Assembly: GCA_036399715.1 (NCBI GenBank)
Contig: DASWMO010000246.1
Span: forward strand, 1 to 36,507
DNA length: 36,507 nt
Direction: 5' to 3'
Origin: DASVSE01 sp036399715
GTDB lineage: Bacteria > Bacteroidota > Rhodothermia > Rhodothermales > Rubricoccaceae
In this document: one piece after another, positions 16,068 to 23,640 of the stretch
Layout: the number at the start of each line of letters is the position of its first letter
Position numbering within the stretch: position 1 is the stretch's first letter
Position numbers and translations under genes: made by a program
Notes under the pieces: generated by a model
Told to the model about the DNA's origin: nothing
Database searches by the model: none
The model's input: only the letters and a program-made list of their open reading frames with translations

Positions 16068-17642
16068 ATGATCCGTTTGCTGCTTCTGCTCGCCTGCGCC
16101 CTCGCTGCTGTCCCGGCGAGAGCGCAGGCCGTTTGTACCGGAGGTACGGCCACGCTCGGCGGTGTCACGTACGCCTGCTCGGGCGTCGACGTGATGGCCG
16201 TCGTGAGCCCTCAGACGCTCGGCGCGCCGGCCGACGGCGCCTGCCCGAACCCGTACCCGAACATCTGCGCCAACGACGTCTGGGGCTGGTCCGACGTCTC
16301 GACCGGGCGAGACTACGCGCTCGTCGGGCTCGTCAACGGCCTCGCCTTCGTGGACGTGACGGCGCCCACGGCGCCGGTCCTGCTCGGCCGCCTGCCGACG
16401 CAGACCACGAACTCGTCGTGGCGCGACGTCGAGGTCTATGCGGACCACGCGTTCGTCGTCTCCGAGGCGACCGACCACGGGATGCAGGTCTTCGACCTGC
16501 GCCGCCTGCGCGGCCTCACGGCCGACCCGGCGCGCACGTTCACGGCCGACGCCGTCTACGCGCGCATCGGGAGCGCCCACACGGTCGCCGTCAACCCCTC
16601 GACCGGCTTCGCCTACCCTGTCGGGTTCCGGCTTCAGGGCTCGACGGGTCTGCCCGCGTCGTGCAACGTCCGCGGCGTTCACGCCATCGACGTCCGGACG
16701 CCATCGGCGCCCGTCTTTGCGAGCTGCTTCAACGACGCCGACCGCGAGACGGGCCCGCGGACGCCGGGCTACACGCACGACATGGTCTGCCAGACCTACG
16801 CCGGGCCCGATGCGGCGTACGTCGGACACGAGATGTGCTTCGCCTCGAACGAGGACGTGCTGACGGTCTTCGACGCGACCGACAAAAACAACGTCGTCAC
16901 GGTCAGCCAGGGCAGCTATCCGGGGACGGGCTACACGCACCAGGGCTGGTTCGCGGCTGGGCAGCGCTACTTCCTGATCAATGACGAACTCGACGAGCGC
17001 AACGGGACGACGCCGAGCCAGCGCACGATCGTGATGGACCTCCAGGATCTCGACTCGCCCGAGGTCGCGTTCATCTACACGTCCGGCCTGCCCGTAGTCG
17101 ACCACAACCTGTACGTCGCCGGGCGCTACGCGTACGAGAGCAACTACGAGGCCGGCCTCCGCATTCTCGACCTCGACCGGATCGGGCAGGGCGTGATCAC
17201 CGAGGCGGCGTTTTTCGACACGTACCCGCAGGGGCAGTCGCCCAACTTTAACGGGCAGTGGGCCAACTACCCGTTCTTCGCGAGCGGCATCGTCCTCGCC
17301 AACGACGTCCGCAACGGTCTCTTTGTGCTTCGCCCGACGACCCTAGTGACGGGCTCCGCCGAGACGCCCGCGCCCGTCGGCGTGTGGCTCTCGGAGCCTG
17401 TCCCCAATCCCTCTTCGGGTGCCACCCGCGCCGTGTTGACGGTCGAGGTCGCGCAGACCGTAACGGCGGACCTGCTCGACACCACCGGCCGCCGCGTCGC
17501 GATGCTGTTTGCCGGCACAGCCGCGCCCGGCGCAGAGGTCCGGCTGGACGTGGACACTGCCGCGCTGCCGGCGGGCGTCTACGTCATCCGCGTGTCGGGT
17601 GAGACATTTGCGACGTCTCGGCGCCTCGTTGTCGCCCGGTAA
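16068..17642 (+). CDS. Choice-of-anchor B family protein with T9SS sorting domain (paralogue 3)
   Basis: A 524-residue secreted protein. The signal peptide is MIRLLLLLACALAAVPARAQA. The body is closer to paralogue 1 than to 2: DVWGWSDVSTGRDYALVGLVNGLAFVDVT, HGMQVFDLRRLRG, TPGYTHDMVCQTYAGPDAAYVGHEMCFASNEDV, FLINDELDERNG, DHNLYVAGRYAYESNYEAGLRILDL. The C-terminus is a T9SS type A domain: SEPVPNPSSGATRAVLTV, DLLDTTGRRVAMLFAG, ALPAGVYVIRVSGETFATSRRLVVAR. It ends 21 bases from the convergent recQ gene. A 72-base stretch (17208-17279) is almost identical to paralogue 1. Confidence 0.92.
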   Translation: MIRLLLLLACALAAVPARAQAVCTGGTATLGGVTYACSGVDVMAVVSPQTLGAPADGACPNPYPNICANDVWGWSDVSTGRDYALVGLVNGLAFVDVTAPTAPVLLGRLPTQTTNSSWRDVEVYADHAFVVSEATDHGMQVFDLRRLRGLTADPARTFTADAVYARIGSAHTVAVNPSTGFAYPVGFRLQGSTGLPASCNVRGVHAIDVRTPSAPVFASCFNDADRETGPRTPGYTHDMVCQTYAGPDAAYVGHEMCFASNEDVLTVFDATDKNNVVTVSQGSYPGTGYTHQGWFAAGQRYFLINDELDERNGTTPSQRTIVMDLQDLDSPEVAFIYTSGLPVVDHNLYVAGRYAYESNYEAGLRILDLDRIGQGVITEAAFFDTYPQGQSPNFNGQWANYPFFASGIVLANDVRNGLFVLRPTTLVTGSAETPAPVGVWLSEPVPNPSSGATRAVLTVEVAQTVTADLLDTTGRRVAMLFAGTAAPGAEVRLDVDTAALPAGVYVIRVSGETFATSRRLVVAR

Positions 17643-17663
17643 CAGGCCCGGCGAGCGGGTCGC

Positions 17664-19655
17664 TCAGCGGCCGAGGCGCCGCTGGCCTTTTGGCGTGAGC
17701 GCCCAGGCGCGCGCGAGCGGGTCATCGAGTCGGACAAACCCTTCTTGCGCGAGCCAGTCGAGCAGCCCATCGCGGCGGGTGGCCGGCGTGCCGGCGAGCC
17801 AGTCGCCGGGCGCGTCACCGCGGCCGATGTGGCCGAGCAGGGCGAGCAGGAGCGGCTCGTCGCGCGGCGTGACCGTGGCCGGCCGGAGGCTGCCGAGGCA
17901 GACGTCGCACCGGCCGCAGCGCGGCGGGGCGGGCTCGCCGAAGTGCGCCAGCAGGTGCTGCCGCCGGCACCCGACGCCGGACGCGTAGGCGACGACTTCG
18001 TCGAGACGGGCGAGGGCACGGGCGCGGGCACGGTCGAGCGAGCGAGCGTCGACCGGCGCTCGGTCCGTCCGCGGACCGGCCCACACGAGCCGGACCGAGC
18101 CGGCGCCGGCCGGCTGGAGGTCCACGAGCGCGCGCTCGGCGAGAAACGCCAGCCCGGCGAGCACGCGCGCCTCGGGCAGGTCCGTCCGCTTGACGAGCGC
18201 GGCGAGCGGCAGTGGCGTCCACCCGGCGAACGCCTCGGCGGGCAGCACCCGGAGCACGTGCCCAACGAACGCGGCGACGGCCGGCGCGGCGTCGGCGGCG
18301 AAGCGCCGCAGGGCGGCCGGTCCGCCGGAGACGCGGACGAGGTCGGACGTGGGCTCGGACGCGCTCCACACGCCGGCCTGTGCGAGGCGCTCGACAGCGG
18401 CTCGGACTGTCGGCGCGGGGAGGCCCGACACACTCGCGAGACGGGCCGCGTCGAGGGTCACGGGCCCGTCGGGCGCGCTGCCGATGGCGAGTTGGGCGAG
18501 GCTCCCCGCGGCGCGGTAGACGGCCTGGACCTCGGGCGCGAGCGGGTGGCCCGTCTCGGCCATACTCCGCGGCGTGCGGTCGTCGTCCGGCGCGACGAGC
18601 AGCGCGGCCTGGGCCGGGAGGCCGTCGCGGCCCGCCCGCCCCGCTTCCTGGTAGTACGCTTCGAGCGTCGGCGGGAGCGCGACGTGGACGACGGCCCGCA
18701 CGTCGGGCTTGTCGATGCCCATCCCGAAGGCACTCGTAGCGGCGAGGACAGGCGTCTCGCCGGCGATCCAGCGCGCCTGGACGGCGTCGCGCTTGGCGGG
18801 TGCGAGGCCTGCGTGGTAGGCCTCCGCTCGGAGTCCGGCCCGGCCGAGGCGGACGGCCCACGCCTCGGTCGCGGCCCTCGTGCCGGCGTAGACCAGCGCC
18901 GCCCCACCGGCCTCGCGCAGGAGGTCGGCCGCGCGGCGCTCGCGGTCCGCGGTGTGCGTGACAGACCAGACGAGGTTCGGGCGGTCGAAGCCGCGCACGA
19001 CGACGGCCGGGTCGCGGAGGCCGAGCTGCTCGACGATGTCGCGGCGCACGTCGGGCGTCGCGGTCGCGGTGACGGCGAGGACGGGCGTCGGGCGGCCGTC
19101 GGCGTCGCGCAGGAGCGGGCGGGCCTCGGCGATGCGGCGGTACGCCGGGCGAAAGTCGTGACCCCATTCCGAGACGCAGTGCGCCTCGTCGACGGCGAGG
19201 AGCGCGACGGGCAGCCGCGACGCACGGGCGCGGAAGAGGTCCGTCTGGAGGCGCTCGGGCGTGACGTAGACGAGGCGGTAGCGCCCGAACTCGGCGTCGG
19301 TCCACAGCTGGTCCGCGTCCCGCGGCGACATCCCCGCGTGCGCCATCGCGGCCGCGACGCCGCGGCGCGCGAGGGCGTCGACCTGGTCGCGCATAAGCGC
19401 GATGAGCGGCGACACGACGAGCACGACCGCCCGCCGCGGCGCCGCGAGGACGGCCGGCACCTGGTACGTCAGCGACTTGCCGCCGCCGGTCGGCAGGACC
19501 GAGAGTGCGTCGCGCCCGGCGAGGACGGCCGCGACCGTCTCGGCCTGCCCGGGCCGGAACGCGTCGTATCGCCACGTGCGCCGGAGCGCGCCGAGCGCCT
19601 CGGGCGGCGCCGCGTCGGGCGGCGAGTCGGGCGGTCGGGCGGCATCGTCAGGCAT
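17664..19655 (-). CDS. recQ: RecQ-family ATP-dependent DNA helicase
   Basis: A 3'-5' DNA helicase of recombination and fork repair, 663 residues. Motif 0 is WRYDAFRPGQAETV. Walker A is LPTGGGKS (Lys60), motif II is DEAH (156-159) followed by the RecQ loop CVSEWGHDFRPAY, and motif VI is YYQEAGRAGRDG. The zinc-binding Cys cluster is present near the C-terminus (GVGCRRQHLLAHFGE...RCGRCDVC). A short winged-helix-like tail ends GQRRLGR; no HRDC domain is seen. The ATG at 19655 lies only five bases after a TAGCTT box on the minus strand, suggesting a leaderless mRNA. The long open frame upstream of this ATG is antisense to folD and is rejected. Confidence 0.94.
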   Translation of the reverse strand: MPDDAARPPDSPPDAAPPEALGALRRTWRYDAFRPGQAETVAAVLAGRDALSVLPTGGGKSLTYQVPAVLAAPRRAVVLVVSPLIALMRDQVDALARRGVAAAMAHAGMSPRDADQLWTDAEFGRYRLVYVTPERLQTDLFRARASRLPVALLAVDEAHCVSEWGHDFRPAYRRIAEARPLLRDADGRPTPVLAVTATATPDVRRDIVEQLGLRDPAVVVRGFDRPNLVWSVTHTADRERRAADLLREAGGAALVYAGTRAATEAWAVRLGRAGLRAEAYHAGLAPAKRDAVQARWIAGETPVLAATSAFGMGIDKPDVRAVVHVALPPTLEAYYQEAGRAGRDGLPAQAALLVAPDDDRTPRSMAETGHPLAPEVQAVYRAAGSLAQLAIGSAPDGPVTLDAARLASVSGLPAPTVRAAVERLAQAGVWSASEPTSDLVRVSGGPAALRRFAADAAPAVAAFVGHVLRVLPAEAFAGWTPLPLAALVKRTDLPEARVLAGLAFLAERALVDLQPAGAGSVRLVWAGPRTDRAPVDARSLDRARARALARLDEVVAYASGVGCRRQHLLAHFGEPAPPRCGRCDVCLGSLRPATVTPRDEPLLLALLGHIGRGDAPGDWLAGTPATRRDGLLDWLAQEGFVRLDDPLARAWALTPKGQRRLGR

Positions 19656-19660
19656 GCCGG

Positions 19661-19684
19661 AAGCTAGGCCGGGCGGGGTAGCTT
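19661..19684. promoter_or_regulatory. Divergent promoter boxes between recQ and folD
   Basis: On the minus strand TAGCTT (19666-19661) lies five bases before the recQ ATG. On the plus strand TAGCTT (19679-19684) lies 23 bases before the folD ATG. Both match the recurring TAnnTT element. The whole intergenic space is 52 bases, so the two promoters must overlap physically. Confidence 0.5.
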
Positions 19685-19707
19685 GGCCCGAGCCCGCCCG
19701 CCCGCCC

Positions 19708-20607
19708 ATGGCCCGCCTTCTCGACGGAACCGCCCTCGCCGCCGAGGTCCGCGCCGATGTCGCCCGCGACGCGGCTGCGTTTGCAGCCCGCGCGGGCCGG
19801 CCACCCGGGTTGCGCGTCGTGCTGGTCGGTGAGCACGCTGCATCGGCGTCGTACGTGCGCGGCAAGGAGCGCGCGGCGCGCGAGGCAGGCTTCGACGCCG
19901 CGACGCTGCGCCTGCCCGCGACGGCCTCGACGGACGAGATTCTGGCCCTCGTGACCACTCTCAATGCCGACCCGGCGGTCGACGGCATCCTCGTCCAGCT
20001 TCCACTCCCCGAGGCGGTCGACACGCCGCTCGTCGTGCGGGCCGTCGATCCGGCCAAGGACGTCGACGGCTTCCACCCGGTCAACGTCGGCCGGTTGTGG
20101 CTCGGCGAGCGGGCGCTCGCGCCGTGCACGCCGGCCGGTATCGTCGAAATGCTGAGGCGCGCGCGCATCGAGACGGCGGGCGCACACGCGGTCGTCGTGG
20201 GCCGGAGCGACATCGTCGGCAAGCCGATGGCGGGCCTGCTGCTCGGCCGCGGCCTCGACGCGACCGTGACGGTCTGCCACAGCCGCACGCGCGACCTGCC
20301 CGCACTCACGCGGCAGGCGGACATTCTCGTCGCCGCCATCGGCCGCGCTCGCTTCATCACGGCCGATATGGTGCGCCCGGGCGCCGTCGTGATCGACGTC
20401 GGCATCAACCGCGTCAACGACACGGGCCGCGAGTCGGGCTACCGCCTCGTCGGTGACGTGGACTTTGCGGCGGTCGAGGCCGTCGCCGGCGCGATCACGC
20501 CTGTCCCGGGCGGCGTCGGGCCGATGACGATCGCGATGCTGCTCGCAAACACGGTCCAGGCGGCCGAGGCGCGGCTCGCGGCGCGTGACGAGGCCGGCGC
20601 GGCGTAG
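19708..20607 (+). CDS. folD: Methylenetetrahydrofolate dehydrogenase / cyclohydrolase
   Basis: A bifunctional NADP-dependent enzyme that interconverts 5,10-methylene-THF and 10-formyl-THF, with 299 residues. It contains the active-site SASYVRGKERAAREAGF (Tyr and Lys), VDGILVQLPLPEAVD, KDVDGFHPVNVGRL, PCTPAGIVEMLRR, the nucleotide-binding VVVGRSDIVGKPMAGLLL, and the terminal PGGVGPMTIAMLLANTV. ATG 19708 begins the family's MARLLDG start. It is divergent from recQ. Its TAG stop is part of the TAGGTT box in front of the next small gene. Confidence 0.97.
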   Translation: MARLLDGTALAAEVRADVARDAAAFAARAGRPPGLRVVLVGEHAASASYVRGKERAAREAGFDAATLRLPATASTDEILALVTTLNADPAVDGILVQLPLPEAVDTPLVVRAVDPAKDVDGFHPVNVGRLWLGERALAPCTPAGIVEMLRRARIETAGAHAVVVGRSDIVGKPMAGLLLGRGLDATVTVCHSRTRDLPALTRQADILVAAIGRARFITADMVRPGAVVIDVGINRVNDTGRESGYRLVGDVDFAAVEAVAGAITPVPGGVGPMTIAMLLANTVQAAEARLAARDEAGAA

Positions 20608-20610
20608 GTT
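20605..20610 (+). promoter_or_regulatory. Possible -7 promoter box TAGGTT
   Basis: GGCGTAGGTTTAC, 24 bases before the ATG at 20635. The TAG is also the folD stop codon, so this match may be partly coincidental. Confidence 0.35.
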
Positions 20611-20634
20611 TACCGCTCCCCAACCCGCGCCCCG

Positions 20635-20793
20635 ATGTCCAAGCTGCGTGTCCTGAGCGAGTTCTGGCAGTTTCTGCGCGTGCGCAAAAAGTTCTGGCTC
20701 GCGCCGATCGTGCTCGTCCTCGTGCTGCTCGGCTTGATCGTGGTCGCAGCGAGCGGGACGCCGCTCGCGCCGTTCGTTTACGCGCTGTTCTGA
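20635..20793 (+). CDS. DUF5989-like small membrane protein
   Basis: A 52-residue protein. A basic, aromatic N-terminus (LSEFWQFLRVRKKFWLAP) is followed by one strongly hydrophobic helix (IVLVLVLLGLIVVAASG) and the tail TPLAPFVYALF. This layout matches DUF5989 (SxtN-like small proteins), whose function is unknown. It should sit in the inner membrane with the basic end inside. It follows folD by 27 bases and faces the convergent GNAT gene, with 25 bases between them. A short CCGGC/GCCGG hairpin (20795-20812) lies in that gap. Confidence 0.75.
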   Translation: MSKLRVLSEFWQFLRVRKKFWLAPIVLVLVLLGLIVVAASGTPLAPFVYALF

Positions 20794-20818
20794 GCCGGCT
20801 GCCCTCGGCCGGTGCGCC

Positions 20819-21295
20819 CTAGAGGTCCTGTTCGAAGCGGATCCGGTAGTCGCGGTAGGCCGCGTTGTAGCCCGCCGCGACGACCGTAAAGCCCGCCCCG
20901 AGCCCGAGGACGGTCATGCCGGGGTGCTTGTTCGGGAACGTGTCGAAGGCGAAGCGCGCGTAGCCGAGGCGGCGCGCTTCGGCCTGCATCGCCGCGAGGA
21001 GTGCTCGGGCGACGCCGTGGCGGCGCGCCTCGGGCAGCACGCCGCCCTTGGCGCTGTAGAACGTCATCCGGCTCTCGCCGTAGCCGACCTTGAACCCGAC
21101 GGCCCGGCCGTCGCGGCGGGCGACGAGGATCGTCAGGTCGTCGCGGTCGAGGCGGTGGATGACGCGCGACTCGCCGAAAATGGCCTCGTTGAGCGCCCGG
21201 ACCTCGTCGAACCGGTCCAGCGCGACGCGCTCAGTCGTGAGCGGCGCGGCCGTGCGGGTGGTGGGCGAGGTGGGCGGGGCGTCGAGAAGCTGCAT
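20819..21295 (-). CDS. GNAT family N-acetyltransferase
   Basis: A 158-residue protein with an acyl-CoA-binding motif GGVLPEARRHGVARALLAAMQAEARRLGY (R-x-x-G-x-A) and a preceding strand AVGFKVGYGESRMTFYSA. The C-terminus, FPNKHPGMTVLGLGAGFTVVAAGYN, is the usual second half of a GNAT fold. The ATG at 21295 is chosen over far longer upstream frames that overlap uvrD. It lies 88 bases downstream of uvrD on the same strand and may be co-transcribed. Substrate unknown. Confidence 0.88.
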   Translation of the reverse strand: MQLLDAPPTSPTTRTAAPLTTERVALDRFDEVRALNEAIFGESRVIHRLDRDDLTILVARRDGRAVGFKVGYGESRMTFYSAKGGVLPEARRHGVARALLAAMQAEARRLGYARFAFDTFPNKHPGMTVLGLGAGFTVVAAGYNAAYRDYRIRFEQDL

Positions 21296-21383
21296 CTCGC
21301 GGAGGGGGCGCGTGCGGCCGTACTGTAGGGAATCGGCGGACGCTGCGCAAGAGGGATTCGGCATGGCGGGGGCTCGCCCGGCT

Positions 21384-23432
21384 CTATCCAGACCCGAGTT
21401 GCCGCACGTCCGGCGCTGAGGGCAGGGCGGGCGGCGTTTCCTCGACGAGCGACCACGGCTCCAGGAGCGCCTCGGGGAGGCCGGCGAGAAAGCGGGACGG
21501 CTCGGTGAGGATCGCGCCCGAGCCGCGGCGGTAGTGGACGAGCGGGGTCGAGACGTACAGACTCGTCTCGGCGCGCGTGAGCGCGACGTACAGCAGGCGT
21601 CGCTCCTCGTCGGTTTCCTCGGGCGTGCGGAGGGCGTAGTGGCTCGGCAGGATCCCGTCGAGGGCATGGATGAGGAAGACCGTGTCGAACTCGAGCCCTT
21701 TGGCCGAGTGGATCGTCGAGAGGACGAGCGGCGCCTCGTCGGCGAACGTGCCTTCGGCGGGGCCAGCCGAATAGTCGATGGGGTCGAGGGCGAGGGTTTC
21801 GAGGAAGGCGGCCCGCGACGGCGCCGCGGCGGCGAGGGCGGCGAAGGCGTCGAGGTCGTCGGCCCGCGAGGCCGCGTCGTCGGGGTAGAGGCGCTCCATG
21901 AGCGGTCGGTAGTAGGCGAGCAGGCGCTCGGTCTGCACCTCGACGGTCGCACCGGCGGTCGCATCGGCCCGGACCGCGGCGACGAGGCGGGCGAGCGCGA
22001 GCGCGCCGGCCGTCGCGGCGCCGGATCGGACCGGTGGAAGCGCATCGGCGTCGACGCGGCCCGTCTCGGTTGCGGCCGCGATCCACGGCAGGAGCAGGCG
22101 CGCCGCCTGCGGACCGACGCCCTCGACGAGCTTCAGCGCGCGCGTCCACGCGACGGCGTCGGCGGGGTTCTCGGCCGCGCGCAGGTGCGCGACGACGTCC
22201 CGGACGTGGGCCGCCTCGGCCAGTTTCAGCCCGCCGCGCTTGACGAACGGGACGCCGCGGCGTGCGAGTTCGGCTTCGAGCGCGAACGAGCACGGGCCCG
22301 AGCGGAACAGGACGCCGATGCGACCCAGCGGCACGCCCGCCTCACGGGCATCGAGAACGACCTGCGCCACGAAGCGGGCCTCGTCGGCGTCGTCGGGCGC
22401 GCGGACGAGTGCGGGCGTCTCGCCCGGATCTGTTCGGGCGGCGACGAGGCGCTTGTCGTACCCGACGCCCGCGAGCACCGTGTTGGCGAGGTCTAGAATC
22501 GGCGTCGTGCTGCGGTAGTTGCGTTGGAGTTTCAGGATGCGTGCTCCCGGGTAGCGCTCGGCGAAGCCGAGAATGTGGCGCACGTCCGAGCCGCGGAAGC
22601 CGTAGATCGCCTGCGCGTCGTCGCCGACGGCCGTGAGGTTGCCGTGGACGCTGGCGAGGCGCTCGACGAGGTCCGCCTGGAGGCCGTTCACGTCCTGGTA
22701 CTCGTCTACGAGCACGTGCCGCAGGCTGCCCGAAACAGCCGCACGAACGTCGGCGTGGTCATCGAGCAGGCGGACCGTCAGTGCGAGCAGGTCGTCGTAG
22801 TCCATCAGGCCTGCCTCGCGCTTGTAACCCGCGAACGCGTCGCCGAGGGCCGCGATGGCCTCGGTGTGGACCGCGAACTGCGGCGCTGTCTGCTGAATGA
22901 TGTCGGCCAGCGGCTCGCCGCGGTTGACGCTCGCCGAGAGAAGCGCCTGGACCGTACCCTTGCGCGGGAAGCGCTTCTGCGAGGCGTCGAAGCCGCCCTG
23001 CGTGCGGAGCAGGTCGATGACGTCAGCCGCGTCGGCCGTATCGAGGAGCGTGAACGCGCGTGGATAGCCGATACGCTCGGCGTGCTGGCGCAGGATGGCG
23101 AGGCCGAGCGCGTGGAACGTCCCGCCGCGGACGCGCTCGCAGCGGCCGTCGAGCAGGCGTCCGGCGCGCGTGAGCATCTCGGCGGCCGCCCGGCGCGTGA
23201 AGGTCAGGAGGGCGATCTGCTCGGCCGGCGTGCCCGTCTCGACGAGGTAGGCGACGCGGTAGACGAGCGTCCGCGTCTTGCCCGTGCCCGCGCCCGCGAC
23301 GACGAGCGTCGCGCCGGGTCCGGCCGTCGCAGCCGCGTGCTGCTGCGGGTCGAGCGCCGCCGCATAGTCGATCTGGAGCGCCGCCGGGCGCGGCGGCTCG
23401 GGGTCGGCACGGAGGACGAAGCGGCGGGACAC
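21384..23432 (-). CDS. UvrD/PcrA-type ATP-dependent DNA helicase
   Basis: An SF1A 3'-5' DNA helicase of 682 residues, similar to UvrD, Rep and PcrA. The Q motif LDPQQHAAA precedes Walker A AGAGTGKT (46-53). Further motifs are LTFTRRAAAEM, motif II VLVDEYQDVNGLQ, motif III VGDDAQAIYGFRGSD, motif IV LQRNYRS, motif V TIHSAKGLEFDTVFL and motif VI EERRLLYVALTRAE. The start is GTG at 23432; a box TAGTCTT on the minus strand lies about 25 bases upstream. UvrD-subfamily naming is not certain from motifs alone. Confidence 0.94.
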   Translation of the reverse strand: MSRRFVLRADPEPPRPAALQIDYAAALDPQQHAAATAGPGATLVVAGAGTGKTRTLVYRVAYLVETGTPAEQIALLTFTRRAAAEMLTRAGRLLDGRCERVRGGTFHALGLAILRQHAERIGYPRAFTLLDTADAADVIDLLRTQGGFDASQKRFPRKGTVQALLSASVNRGEPLADIIQQTAPQFAVHTEAIAALGDAFAGYKREAGLMDYDDLLALTVRLLDDHADVRAAVSGSLRHVLVDEYQDVNGLQADLVERLASVHGNLTAVGDDAQAIYGFRGSDVRHILGFAERYPGARILKLQRNYRSTTPILDLANTVLAGVGYDKRLVAARTDPGETPALVRAPDDADEARFVAQVVLDAREAGVPLGRIGVLFRSGPCSFALEAELARRGVPFVKRGGLKLAEAAHVRDVVAHLRAAENPADAVAWTRALKLVEGVGPQAARLLLPWIAAATETGRVDADALPPVRSGAATAGALALARLVAAVRADATAGATVEVQTERLLAYYRPLMERLYPDDAASRADDLDAFAALAAAAPSRAAFLETLALDPIDYSAGPAEGTFADEAPLVLSTIHSAKGLEFDTVFLIHALDGILPSHYALRTPEETDEERRLLYVALTRAETSLYVSTPLVHYRRGSGAILTEPSRFLAGLPEALLEPWSLVEETPPALPSAPDVRQLGSG

Positions 23433-23609
23433 GGCGGCGGGGCGGGTTCGGCACGAAGACTACGGCGGCCTGCCAGGGCGCCTCCGTGTGCCGACGCCTC
23501 GGCGCACCGGGGCCGTTCGCCGGCGCCTCGACAGAGCAGCACCCGATCCCGGGCGCTCGTGCGTTGAAGCGACCTGCCGCCGTCCCGGATCCGCCCCGAG
23601 GCCGGTGCG

Positions 23610-23615
23610 TATTTT
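23610..23615 (+). promoter_or_regulatory. Predicted -7 promoter box TATTTT
   Basis: GCGTATTTTCTAGC, 25 bases before the ATG at 23641. It is the most AT-rich patch in the 208-base gap between the divergent uvrD and peptidase genes. No upstream TTG box was found at normal spacing. Confidence 0.45.
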
Positions 23616-23640
23616 CTAGCACCTCGCGTCTCCCGTCTGC

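Noticed and set aside
17745..19667. 640-codon open frame on the plus strand opposite recQ
   Set aside because: Its translation is Arg/Gly/Glu-rich with no motif. It is the antisense shadow of a GC-rich gene with complete helicase motifs.
19656..20423. N-terminal extension of recQ by about 250 codons
   Set aside because: It is antisense to folD, and the family start plus the promoter box both fit the ATG at 19655.
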